Source of the DNA: Novosphingopyxis iocasae
GTDB lineage: Bacteria; Pseudomonadota; Alphaproteobacteria; Sphingomonadales; Sphingomonadaceae
Direction: 5' to 3'
Assembly (NCBI RefSeq): GCF_014334095.1
Contig: NZ_CP060495.1
Location: 2,914,501 to 2,978,500 of the forward strand
Length of the DNA stretch: 64,000 nt
In this document: positions 10,080-18,283 of the stretch, piece after piece
Numbering within the stretch: the first letter of the stretch is position 1
Layout: each line of letters begins with the position of its first letter
The notes under the pieces: generated by a model
What the model was told of the DNA's origin: nothing
Seen by the model: the letters and a program-made list of their open reading frames with translations, nothing else
The model's database searches: none
Program-made: the position numbers and the translations under genes

Positions 10080-10850
10080 TCAGATACCGGCATACCATTC
10101 GTAGCGGGCGACATCTTCCCAATAGCCGCCCTTGCCGCCGTAGATGCCATCGAGGCTCTCCACCGCTTCGATACCTTGCACGAACTTCGCCTGTTTATAG
10201 CCTAGCTGCCGCTCGATTCGCATGCGGACCGGCGCGCCATGGCCAATGGGCAGCCGTTCGCCGTTCATCTGCCACGCCAGAATCGTCTGCGGATGGAAGG
10301 CGTCGACCAGATCGATCGATTCATAATAGGGCCGGTCACCGAAATTGTCGGCGCAGCGGAAGACGATGTAGCGCGCCTTGTCGCTCAAGCCCGCCATCTT
10401 CAGGATCGGACCCAGCTGCGGGCCTTGCCATTGGCCAATCGCGCTCCATCCCTCCACACAGTCGTGCCGGGTAATTTGCGAGCGCTGCGGGAGCGACCGG
10501 ATGCGCTCAATGCTGAGTTCCAGCGGCCGCGCAACCAACCCGGTAACGGGAATGCTCCAGTCCGCGAAGTTCGTGGCCATATGCCGCAGATACGCCGCCG
10601 AATCGGGAAAGGTGTTCCCGTTCGTTCGGAAAAGGGGGCTGCGCTCGCCCGGACGATATTCCTTCGCCAAAGCTTCGCGCGGGGATACGGCGCGCTGGAA
10701 GCGGCGATTGAGCCCGCCGACCTGATCCAGCATGTCGGCAGCGACGGGGCTCTGAACGATCGCATCGCAGCCTGACAGCAGGAGACCCCCGGTGCCTGCG
10801 GCGGCGCCGGTCAGGAAGCGGCGGCGTGGCAGGATGAACTTGTCGGTCAT
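10080..10850 (-). CDS. Tat-exported sulfite-oxidase-family molybdenum enzyme
   Basis: Periplasmic molybdopterin oxidoreductase of 256 residues. The N terminus is a Tat signal (RRRFLTGAAAGTGG, about residues 9-22) followed by SGC, a possible lipobox. The sulfite-oxidase fold is indicated by the Mo-ligand cysteine in TRHDCVEGWSAIGQW and by GHGAPVRM in the cofactor pocket. It overlaps the cytochrome b gene by four bases (ATGA), so that membrane protein is the expected electron partner. The arrangement is like MsrP-MsrQ, but the enzyme is shorter than typical MsrP and the cytochrome is not the YedZ type, so the substrate (sulfoxide, sulfite or other) is open. Confidence 0.9.
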   Translation of the reverse strand: MTDKFILPRRRFLTGAAAGTGGLLLSGCDAIVQSPVAADMLDQVGGLNRRFQRAVSPREALAKEYRPGERSPLFRTNGNTFPDSAAYLRHMATNFADWSIPVTGLVARPLELSIERIRSLPQRSQITRHDCVEGWSAIGQWQGPQLGPILKMAGLSDKARYIVFRCADNFGDRPYYESIDLVDAFHPQTILAWQMNGERLPIGHGAPVRMRIERQLGYKQAKFVQGIEAVESLDGIYGGKGGYWEDVARYEWYAGI

Positions 10851-11686
10851 GCCCGTTCCTCCGTCTCGCCGCGATCCGGCAGCCGATAACGTCCGGTGAT
10901 GATCGAGCGGAGTTCGTTCAGCGGGCCGGCCAGGATCACCATCGCGATATGTACGAAGAAGAAGGCGACGAGCGCCCAGCAGGTGATGAAATGGATGGAA
11001 CGCGCGCTCTGCCGCCCACCGAACAGATCCAGCAGGAAGCCCCAGCCCGCGTCCATCTGGGGCGACATGGTGAGGCCGGTCAGGACCATCAGCGGCAACG
11101 CGATGAAAATCACGCCGATATAGCTGAATTTTTGCAGGATATTGTAGGTGCCGGGCTCACCCGTATCGAACCGCAGCTTCGCATGCGCACGGATGTCGCG
11201 CCAGATATGGGAGGGTCGCCACTCGCGTTTTCGGATGTGCAGATCGCGCGCGATATGGCGGTTGGCAAGCGACCAGAGCATGTAGAACAATAGGCCGAAG
11301 CCCAAAATCCAGGCAAATGCGAGGTGCCAGCGCCGCCCTTCCGCCAGGCTGTAGCCCGAAGGAATGGTGATCCATCCCGGAAACGCCCAGGCCTGCCGCT
11401 GGCCCTGATCGTTCGTCCAGACGCCCAGCACGCCGGTCGTGTCCACACTCGCCTCGCCGATCCGCAGATAGCCTTCGCCATTCCGCTGGCCGATCTCCAG
11501 CCAGGCGGGATCGGGATTGGCACCATATTGGCCCCAATAGAGCCGCGGATGCGCGTTGAAGATCATCAGGCCGCTCATGAACATCACGATCAGTGTGACG
11601 AAGTTCACCCAGTGCCAGACGCGTGTCGACAGCCGGTGACGCTTGATCACCGTTCCGGGCGGCAGGCTTTCGGCTTCTTTGTCCAT
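10847..11686 (-). CDS. Membrane cytochrome b (b561-type), partner of the molybdoenzyme
   Basis: Integral di-heme-type cytochrome b of 279 residues. I chose ATG 11686, which follows AGGTGA; the GTG at 11695 does not have a site in front. Helices begin at HRLSTRVWHWVNFVTLIVMF, which carries conserved histidines, and include a second His-containing pair near WHLAFAWILGF and HFITCWALVAFFFVH. Between the first two helices is a periplasmic loop of about 60 residues. It should link quinol to the exported molybdoenzyme encoded immediately downstream, with which it is translationally coupled. Confidence 0.9.
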   Translation of the reverse strand: MDKEAESLPPGTVIKRHRLSTRVWHWVNFVTLIVMFMSGLMIFNAHPRLYWGQYGANPDPAWLEIGQRNGEGYLRIGEASVDTTGVLGVWTNDQGQRQAWAFPGWITIPSGYSLAEGRRWHLAFAWILGFGLLFYMLWSLANRHIARDLHIRKREWRPSHIWRDIRAHAKLRFDTGEPGTYNILQKFSYIGVIFIALPLMVLTGLTMSPQMDAGWGFLLDLFGGRQSARSIHFITCWALVAFFFVHIAMVILAGPLNELRSIITGRYRLPDRGETEERA

Positions 11687-11728
11687 GTGCTTCACCTAAT
11701 TCCCTTCGATCCGGCGCGCCGGAAAGTT

Positions 11729-12763
11729 TCAGCCCAGCGCAATCTGCAACACCGCGCCGCCGCCCCATAAAGCGATTAGCAGCACTGATTCCCAGCCGAT
11801 ACTGGCTGGACCGCGCCGTTCGCGGCGCAGCAGACCCATCAGAAGAATAGCGGTCATGACCGCCACCAGCGCCATCCAGAACACCGTGCGATCGCTGATC
11901 GCGTTGTAGATGCTGCCGTCTCGATAGGCCACGTCGCTCGCGGCGATGAACAGTGCATCGAACATGTTGCCGCCGATAATGCCGCCAACGGCCAGTTGGA
12001 GCGCGCCGCGGCGCACTGCCGCTACCGTGGTCACGAGTTCGGGCAGCGAGGTGACGATCGCCGTGCCGAGCGCGCCGACCACGCCGCCGCTGATGCCGAG
12101 CCGTCCCGAAAGCGCGATCCCCGTCTCCCCGACCAGCCAGCCGGCAATGCCGACGATCAGGACCAGCCCCAGAAACATCGAAACCAGCAGGGAAAGCGGT
12201 CGCATATCCTCGCACTCGTCATCCGCTTCGCTGCGCGTCTCATCGGTCTGGCGCGGCGTCCACATCGGTTGTTCGTGGATGCGGTGGGCGTTGTGCAGGC
12301 CGACGAGGTAAACCACCACCAGCACCGGCGTCATCGGGTGAACACCTAAGAAAGCGACCGGCGGGGCCATCGCGGCCATGATCGGCAGCACGATCAGGAT
12401 GATCAGCAGCGTTGCTTGTCCCAGATTGACCGGGCTGGCCGCGGCATGTTCCAGATTGACCTTGCGGTAGAAGATGTCGGCCAGCGCCAGAAACATGGTC
12501 TGCGCCGCAATGCCGCCGAGCGCGTTGGAAACGCTGAGGTCCGCTGCGCCGCTCGCCGCGGTGCTGGCCGACGTAACGATGCCGGCGATGCTGGTGCCCG
12601 CGCCGAGCAGGACCGATCCGATCAGCGCCTCGCCCAAGCCGGTGCGATCCGCGATCACATCGGCCAGTCCAGCCATCCGCGTGCCCAGAAGCGCAATGAC
12701 CAGGGCCGTTCCCAGGAATATGCCGGCAATGGCCGCAGTCGAAAGGCTGGCGATATCCGGCAG
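11729..12763 (-). CDS. CaCA-superfamily cation/Ca2+ exchanger, probable CTG start
   Basis: Sodium/calcium-exchanger-type membrane antiporter. Two inverted alpha-repeat motifs are visible, SVLLGAGTSIAGIVTSAST and GALGTAIVTSLPELVTTVAA, each with a following GG.N/GN helix. The first ATG (12676) would cut through the first helix: the frame continues upstream with a hydrophobic IAGIFLGTALVIALLG stretch and stays open to a stop at 12854-12856. No ATG, GTG or TTG exists in that stretch, but CTG 12763 is preceded by GGAGA at seven bases, giving 344 residues, a normal family length. A sequencing error or another rare start remains possible. Lies 42 bp upstream of the cytochrome b gene on the same strand. 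Confidence 0.8.
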   Translation of the reverse strand: MPDIASLSTAAIAGIFLGTALVIALLGTRMAGLADVIADRTGLGEALIGSVLLGAGTSIAGIVTSASTAASGAADLSVSNALGGIAAQTMFLALADIFYRKVNLEHAAASPVNLGQATLLIILIVLPIMAAMAPPVAFLGVHPMTPVLVVVYLVGLHNAHRIHEQPMWTPRQTDETRSEADDECEDMRPLSLLVSMFLGLVLIVGIAGWLVGETGIALSGRLGISGGVVGALGTAIVTSLPELVTTVAAVRRGALQLAVGGIIGGNMFDALFIAASDVAYRDGSIYNAISDRTVFWMALVAVMTAILLMGLLRRERRGPASIGWESVLLIALWGGGAVLQIALG

Positions 12764-12870
12764 GGGGCAGGTCTCCGGTGAAGACCCTTCTGTTAGGTGG
12801 GTGGCGAGGGTCTGGCAACAGACCGAACGTCCGCAATTTTTGGCGTGATTATTTTAGCGTTTTGCCGCGA

Positions 12871-13242
12871 TCACGCCTTCAACCAGGCGAGGGCCTCATC
12901 GCGGTCGGTGAAGAGCTCCATCTTTGCGATGACATTCTCTGACTGAATGATTCGGCGGAACTGCATCCGGCTGGTGCCTTCCCCGAACAGGATCGCGACC
13001 TTTTTCGACGGCAATTTCGTGTTCTGGCTGTAGTCCACGAACGCGTGGATGAGCTCCTGGGGTTGAATGCGCAGTTGCCGGATATCCATCAAGGTAGAGT
13101 GATCGCTTGCCGGCGGACCCAAAGACCGGACCGCGTCGTTTTTCGAAGTCTGCAATTCCCAACCCTCGTCGGCATCGAGATTCGCGCCGATGATCAACAT
13201 GACGATCCGGTGGCGCCGATCAACCTCAACCGTATACACCAA
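12871..13242 (-). CDS. STAS/SpoIIAA-like small protein
   Basis: Cytoplasmic protein of 123 residues. The alternating beta-alpha pattern (VDRRHRIVMLIIGANLDADEG ... TLMDIRQLRI ... KKVAILFGEGTSRMQFRRI ... ELFTDRDEALAWL) matches the SpoIIAA/STAS-like family found as single-domain proteins in alphaproteobacteria. Members may bind lipids or act as stress or signalling adaptors; none of that can be shown here. It stands alone between the exchanger gene and the divergent MATE gene. Confidence 0.65.
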   Translation of the reverse strand: MVYTVEVDRRHRIVMLIIGANLDADEGWELQTSKNDAVRSLGPPASDHSTLMDIRQLRIQPQELIHAFVDYSQNTKLPSKKVAILFGEGTSRMQFRRIIQSENVIAKMELFTDRDEALAWLKA

Positions 13243-13420
13243 TTCTCTCCACTACTTCGTTTCGCTGCCGAATCTCCTCCGCTTCTGCCGGGCGATCTAT
13301 ACTGTGGATGTTTAACTTTCGGTCAAGCGGAGGCCGGACCTACCGCCGCACGATGTTACGCTGCCCGCGCTCTGGCCGTATCGGCTTGTCAGCCCGCTAC
13401 GGACGCCGCATGGGCGGGCC

Positions 13421-14791
13421 ATGGCCGCGCTTCCTCTCACCCGCCGCTCCATCTTCGCGCAAGCCTGGCCGATCATGGTTGGCCAGGCGTCGGTGCCGCT
13501 GGTTGGCATCGTGGATGCCACGGTGATCGGGCGGACCGGAGACGCCGCGGCGCTGGCCGGTGTGGCGCTGGGCGCAACGATCGTAAACCTGCTGTTCTGG
13601 AGCTTCGGCTTCCTGCGCATGGGCACTACCGGGCTGGTGGCGCAGGCCGACGGGCGGGCGGACGATTGGGAGGTGCGCGCGTTGCTCCTGCGCTCGCTCG
13701 CATTGGGGGCGGGCTTCGGCTTTTTGCTGCTGGCGCTGCAATGGCCGCTGTCGAAGCTCGCCTTCGCTCTGCTTTCGGGCGGAGAGGCTGTGACGGGCGA
13801 GGCGGGGGCTTATGTTGCCGCGCGCTTCTGGGGCGCACCCGCCGCGCTATCTGTTTTCGCCATCAACGGCTGGCTGCTGGGGCTGGGCCGGACGCGCACG
13901 GCTTTGGCGCTGCAAATTTTGCTGAACGCCGTCAATATCGGACTGGATGTCGCCCTCGTCTGGGGACTTGGTCTGGGCGCGGCGGGCGTCGGTGCCGGAA
14001 CGGCTGGGGCCGAAGGGACCGCCGCACTCGCAGGCCTGATCCTCTGCCTGCGCTTTTCCGGGCTGGACCTGCGCGCCATGCTCGCCCCTGCATCCCGCAA
14101 GGCCGTGTTCGCTTGGGACGCGATGAGGCGGCTGATGGCGGTGAACGGGGACATCATGATCCGCACCATCGCGCTGCTGTTTCTGTTCGCCTGGTTCGCC
14201 AATGCCGGGGCGCGGCTCGGCACCGCGCCGCTCGCCGCGAACCATGTGCTGCTCCAGTTCGTGAGCGTGGCCGCTTTCATCCTCGATGCCTTTGCGTTCA
14301 CCGCGGAAAGCCGCATCGGCAATGCGGTGGGCCTGGGCTCGCGCGCGCAATTTATGCGCGCAATCCGGCTGACGGGCGAGTTTTCTGCACTCGGCGGCGC
14401 ATTGCTGGCGCTGGCTTTCTGGACGGCGGGGCCGGGCGCGATCGCTCTCATCACGACGGACCCGGCGGTGCGGAACATCGCAGAAGCCTTCCTACCGTTC
14501 GTCGTCGCCATTCCACTCATCGGTATGCCCAGCTGGTTGCTCGATGGCATCTTCATCGGTGCAACGCGGGGCCGGGCGTTGCGCAACGCGGCGCTGCTAT
14601 CGACCGGGCTCTATCTCGCGCTCGATCTGGTCCTGCGCGGGGACCATTCGCTGGGCGGCAATGGCGGCGTATGGACGGCGTTTCTGATGAGCTATGTGTT
14701 CCGCGCGGGGGCGCTCGCGCTGTATTTTCCCGGACTGCTGCGTTCCCTGAAAGGTGAAAGCGCGCTTGATAGGCGCGGCGCGGCGGACTAG
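13421..14791 (+). CDS. MATE-family efflux transporter (DinF-like)
   Basis: Twelve-helix multidrug/toxin exporter of 456 residues, probably driven by H+ or Na+. The N-terminal half has FAQAWPIMVGQASVPLVGIVDATVIGR and MGTTGLVAQADGR, characteristic of the DinF/eukaryotic branch; the second half repeats the topology from about residue 230. The chosen ATG gives the family-typical N terminus. It precedes argG by 34 bp and may share a transcript with it, although the functions are unrelated. The substrate is unknown. Confidence 0.9.
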   Translation: MAALPLTRRSIFAQAWPIMVGQASVPLVGIVDATVIGRTGDAAALAGVALGATIVNLLFWSFGFLRMGTTGLVAQADGRADDWEVRALLLRSLALGAGFGFLLLALQWPLSKLAFALLSGGEAVTGEAGAYVAARFWGAPAALSVFAINGWLLGLGRTRTALALQILLNAVNIGLDVALVWGLGLGAAGVGAGTAGAEGTAALAGLILCLRFSGLDLRAMLAPASRKAVFAWDAMRRLMAVNGDIMIRTIALLFLFAWFANAGARLGTAPLAANHVLLQFVSVAAFILDAFAFTAESRIGNAVGLGSRAQFMRAIRLTGEFSALGGALLALAFWTAGPGAIALITTDPAVRNIAEAFLPFVVAIPLIGMPSWLLDGIFIGATRGRALRNAALLSTGLYLALDLVLRGDHSLGGNGGVWTAFLMSYVFRAGALALYFPGLLRSLKGESALDRRGAAD

Positions 14792-14825
14792 CGCGAACCG
14801 CGTCTAGACAAGGAGTTCTCCCGCC

Positions 14826-16049
14826 ATGGCCAGCAAGCCCCAGAAAGTCGTCCTCGCATATTCCGGGGGACTCGACACCAGTGTCATCCTGAAATGGCTG
14901 CAGGTGGAGCGAGGCTGCGAGGTGGTGACCTTCACCGCCGATCTGGGGCAGGGCGAAGAGCTTGGGCCGGCCCGCGACAAGGCCGTGAAGATGGGCGTGC
15001 CGGACGATCACATCTTCATCGAGGACCTGCGCGAAGAGTTCGTGAAGGACTATGTCTTCCCGATGATGCGCGCCAATGCGCGGTACGAGGGCGACTATCT
15101 GCTCGGCACCTCGATCGCGCGGCCGCTGATTTCCAAGCGCCTGATCGAGATCGCGCGCGAAACCGGCGCGGACGCCATCGCGCACGGCGCGACGGGCAAG
15201 GGCAACGATCAGGTCCGCTTCGAACTTAGCGCTTATGCGCTGAACCCGGACATCAAGATCATCGCCCCCTGGCGCGAATGGGATCTGACGAGCCGCACGC
15301 GCCTCATTGAATGGGCCGAAGAGCATCACATCGACGTGCCCAAGGACAAGCGCGGTGAAGCGCCGTTCAGCACGGACGCGAACCTGCTCCACACCTCGTC
15401 CGAAGGGCTGGTGCTGGAAGATCCATGGGAAGAGACGCCCGATTACGTCTATTCGCGCACCGTCAATCCGTGGGATGCGCCCGATACCCCGCGCGATATC
15501 GTGATCGGCTTCGAAAAGGGCGACGGCGTGTCGTTGGACGGCGAGGCGATGTCGCCCGCCACGCTGCTGACCGCGCTCAACGAGCTGGGCCGCGAGCATG
15601 GCATCGGCCGGCTCGATCTGGTCGAGAACCGCTTCGTCGGCATGAAATCGCGCGGCATGTACGAAACGCCGGGCGGCACGATCTACGCCGCCGCGCACCG
15701 CGCGATCGAGCAGCTGACGCTGGACCGGGGCGCTGCGCATTTGAAGGACGAGATGATGCCGCGCTACGCCGAGCTCATCTACAACGGCTTCTGGTTCAGC
15801 CCAGAGCGCGAGATGCTGCAGGCCGCGATCGACCACAGCCAGCAGAAGGTAACCGGCGAGGTTCGCCTGAAGCTTTACAAGGGCGGGGTCCACATCACCG
15901 GTCGCCGCGCGGATGTGAATTTCGATCTCTATTCCAAGGACGTGGTCACGTTCGAGGATGATGCCGGCAAATATGACCAGCGCGATGCGGAAGGCTTCAT
16001 CAAGCTGAACGCCCTGCGCTTGCGCCTGCTCGGCCGCCGCCCGAAATAA
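14826..16049 (+). CDS. argG: Argininosuccinate synthase
   Basis: Arginine biosynthesis enzyme that joins citrulline and aspartate using ATP, 407 residues. AAGGAG precedes ATG 14826. The N terminus carries the PP-loop [15 protein letters not shown] (about residues 11-25), and [13 protein letters not shown] and [14 protein letters not shown] are family signatures. Full length, no odd residues seen. The following antiporter begins two bases after the stop, so the two are probably co-transcribed. Confidence 0.98.
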   Translation: MASKPQKVVLAYSGGLDTSVILKWLQVERGCEVVTFTADLGQGEELGPARDKAVKMGVPDDHIFIEDLREEFVKDYVFPMMRANARYEGDYLLGTSIARPLISKRLIEIARETGADAIAHGATGKGNDQVRFELSAYALNPDIKIIAPWREWDLTSRTRLIEWAEEHHIDVPKDKRGEAPFSTDANLLHTSSEGLVLEDPWEETPDYVYSRTVNPWDAPDTPRDIVIGFEKGDGVSLDGEAMSPATLLTALNELGREHGIGRLDLVENRFVGMKSRGMYETPGGTIYAAAHRAIEQLTLDRGAAHLKDEMMPRYAELIYNGFWFSPEREMLQAAIDHSQQKVTGEVRLKLYKGGVHITGRRADVNFDLYSKDVVTFEDDAGKYDQRDAEGFIKLNALRLRLLGRRPK

Positions 16050-16051
16050 GC

Positions 16052-17014
16052 ATGCTGGCCGCCTCGCTCGCACTGGTGGCAGGGCTCGTCCTGCTGGTCG
16101 GCGGCGGCGAGTTTCTCGTACGCGGCGCGGTGGCGCTGGCCGAGAAAGCGGGGCTGAGCCAGCTGCTCATCGGCCTGACGATCGTAGCCTTCGGCACCTC
16201 GGCGCCCGAACTGGTCGCCAGTATCGAGGCGGTGCGCTCCAACGCGCCGGCGATCGCCTGGGGCAATATCATCGGATCGAACCTCGCCAACAGCCTGCTC
16301 ATTCTTGGGTTGGCCGCGGTGATCTTTCCGCTGGCGGTGGAGAGAAAGCCGCTGTGGCGCGATGCCGGGCTGGCGCTGGCGGTCACCGCCATGCTGTATC
16401 TCGGGGCACTGGCGAACTTGATCGGGACGGTGGCCGGCATCGCCGCGCTTATGCTCCTCGCCGCCTATATCGTGTTCGCCTATTTCAGCGAGCGCGCCAG
16501 CGGTGCCGCCCAAAAGGAAGCGCGCGCCGCCGCGTCGGACGGAGAGGAAAACGCCAAGACCACGCCGCTGTGGCGATCGGTGCTGTATCTGATCGGCGGG
16601 CTGGCGGGCATCGGCTTTGGCGGCGAGTGGCTGATTTCCGGCGCGGTGGACATCGCCACCTATTTCGGCCTGTCGCAGACCACCATCGGCCTTACCATCG
16701 TGGCGATCGGCACCTCGCTGCCCGAGGCGGTGACCACGATCATCGCCGCTATGAAAAAGGCAAGCGCGGTGGCGCTAGGCAATATCCTGGGATCGAACCT
16801 GTTCAACCTGCTCCTGATCGGCGGCGTCACCGCCTTGGCGGCCCCCAATTCCATGCCCGCGGAGCTGATTTCCTTCGGTCTGCCCTATCTGCTGGCGATC
16901 ACGGTCATTATGCTGTTCTTCGCCGTGACGCATTACCGCGTCGGACGGCGTGAGGGCGGGGTGCTGCTGGCGCTGTTTGTGGTGCAGCTCGTCTTCAGCG
17001 TCCATTCCGCCTGA
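16052..17014 (+). CDS. Calcium/sodium antiporter, YrbG-like
   Basis: CaCA-superfamily inner-membrane antiporter, 320 residues. Both alpha repeats are classical: GLTIVAFGTSAPELVASIEA (about residues 43-62) and GLTIVAIGTSLPEAVTTIIAA (about 213-233), each followed by NIIGSN or NILGSN. This is the standard YrbG architecture of about ten helices in two inverted halves with a central acidic linker. It differs clearly from the other CaCA protein at 11729-12763. ATG lies two bases after the argG stop. Confidence 0.93.
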   Translation: MLAASLALVAGLVLLVGGGEFLVRGAVALAEKAGLSQLLIGLTIVAFGTSAPELVASIEAVRSNAPAIAWGNIIGSNLANSLLILGLAAVIFPLAVERKPLWRDAGLALAVTAMLYLGALANLIGTVAGIAALMLLAAYIVFAYFSERASGAAQKEARAAASDGEENAKTTPLWRSVLYLIGGLAGIGFGGEWLISGAVDIATYFGLSQTTIGLTIVAIGTSLPEAVTTIIAAMKKASAVALGNILGSNLFNLLLIGGVTALAAPNSMPAELISFGLPYLLAITVIMLFFAVTHYRVGRREGGVLLALFVVQLVFSVHSA

Positions 17015-17061
17015 GCGATCAAGGCTTCGACTTCGGTCCAAAACGGCGATAGGCTTGGACC

Positions 17062-17511
17062 ATGGATGAACCCAAGCCGAAGACCCTGCCACCGCTCGTC
17101 ATCGCACTGACCGCCGCGGGGGTCATTCCATTCGCGGCGGGCGCGCTGTACCTGATCGTGCCGATCGGCCCGGAGGGTTATTACCCGCTCGTCCGCACGG
17201 CCTTTGCCTGGTGGGCGGTGATTATCCTCAGCTTCATGGCGGGCACCTTTTGGGGCCTTGCGATCGCGCGCCGGGCCGATCCGCTGCTTCTCATCGGAAG
17301 CAATATCGCGGCGATTGCGGCGTGGCTCGCGCTTCTGTTTCTTCCTGCGAACGTGATTCCGCTGGCCATCTCGGTGCTGTTCGCGCTGCTTCTGCTTTTA
17401 GACTGGCGCGCTTATTCGCAGGGCACCGTGCCGCTTTCCTACCTGCGGCTGCGTATGGCGATTACAAGCGCGGTGGTAATCTGCCTCGGCGTGCTGGTGG
17501 CCGCCAACTGA
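17062..17511 (+). CDS. DUF3429 membrane protein
   Basis: Inner-membrane protein of 149 residues with about five hydrophobic helices. The spacing and the motif ILSFMAGTFWGLA after the second helix, plus the last helix preceded by YLRLRMAIT, match the DUF3429 family (related to eukaryotic TMEM69). Function unknown. It lies 47 bp after the antiporter and 10 bp before the channel gene, so it sits in an apparent membrane-protein run, all on the plus strand. Confidence 0.85.
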   Translation: MDEPKPKTLPPLVIALTAAGVIPFAAGALYLIVPIGPEGYYPLVRTAFAWWAVIILSFMAGTFWGLAIARRADPLLLIGSNIAAIAAWLALLFLPANVIPLAISVLFALLLLLDWRAYSQGTVPLSYLRLRMAITSAVVICLGVLVAAN

Positions 17512-17521
17512 GGGACAATCG

Positions 17522-18238
17522 ATGAGCGAGCATCTGCTGAGAGATGCGGTGCCGCGCCGGGCGCCGTATCCCGGCACCGCGCGGCGGCTAGCCGCCGAAG
17601 CGCTGGGCAGCTTCTTCCTGTTCGGCACGGTCATCGGATCGGGCATCATGGGCGAAACGCTGGCGGGCGGGAATGTCGCCATCGCGCTTCTGGGCAATAC
17701 GCTGGCGACGGGCGCGATCCTGTTCGTCCTTATCACCATGCTGGCCCCCATCTCCGGCGCGCATTTCAACCCTGCGGTGACGCTTACCGCGCTGATCCGG
17801 CGAGAGATCGGGGCAGGCGAGGCGGGCCTCTATACGCTGGTCCAGCTGGCGGGCGGCATCCTGGGCGTCTGGGCGGCACATCTGATGTTCGAACTTCCAG
17901 TGATCCAGTTCTCCACCCATGTGCGCTCAGGCGCGGCGCAGGCGTTCAGCGAGGGGATTGCCACCTTCGGGCTGATCGTCACCATCCTCGGTACGGTGCG
18001 CTATCGGCCTGCCTGGATTGCGCCCGCCGTCGGGGCCTATATCAGCGCGGGCTACTGGTTTACGAGCTCCACCAGCTTCGCCAATCCCGCGATTACCGTG
18101 GCGCGCGCGCTCAGCGACACTTTTGCCGGCATTGCCCTGCCCGATGTGCCGCTGTTCCTTGCCGGACAGATTGTCGGCACCTTGGTGGCGGTTGTGCTCT
18201 GCCAGTGGCTGTTCGTTGCGGAGCCTGACGAAGGTTAA
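17522..18238 (+). CDS. MIP/aquaporin-family channel
   Basis: Channel protein of 238 residues with the two family-defining NPA boxes: SGAHFNPAVT (NPA 83-85) and FANPAITVAR (NPA 188-190, where the Arg closing the selectivity filter is Arg194). Six helices fit the hourglass fold. A short hydrophilic N-terminal extension of about 20 residues precedes the first helix. The sequence looks more like AqpS/arsenite-type or small neutral-solute channels than AqpZ, but no arsenic genes are nearby, so the solute is undecided. Confidence 0.92.
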   Translation: MSEHLLRDAVPRRAPYPGTARRLAAEALGSFFLFGTVIGSGIMGETLAGGNVAIALLGNTLATGAILFVLITMLAPISGAHFNPAVTLTALIRREIGAGEAGLYTLVQLAGGILGVWAAHLMFELPVIQFSTHVRSGAAQAFSEGIATFGLIVTILGTVRYRPAWIAPAVGAYISAGYWFTSSTSFANPAITVARALSDTFAGIALPDVPLFLAGQIVGTLVAVVLCQWLFVAEPDEG

Positions 18239-18283
18239 GCCGTCTTCACCGTCCGCTTACCTTCTTCGGTTAAGCGAGCGGGC

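Noticed and set aside
12740-12800. GGAGACCTGCCCC near the CaCA start, resembling the B12 box
   Set aside because: Only the box-like string is present; none of the other cobalamin riboswitch motifs could be found upstream on the minus strand.
13045-14757. A 570-codon plus-strand frame overlapping the MATE gene
   Set aside because: It reads out of phase with the MATE protein, starts inside an unrelated gene and has low-complexity Arg/Ala/Gly composition.
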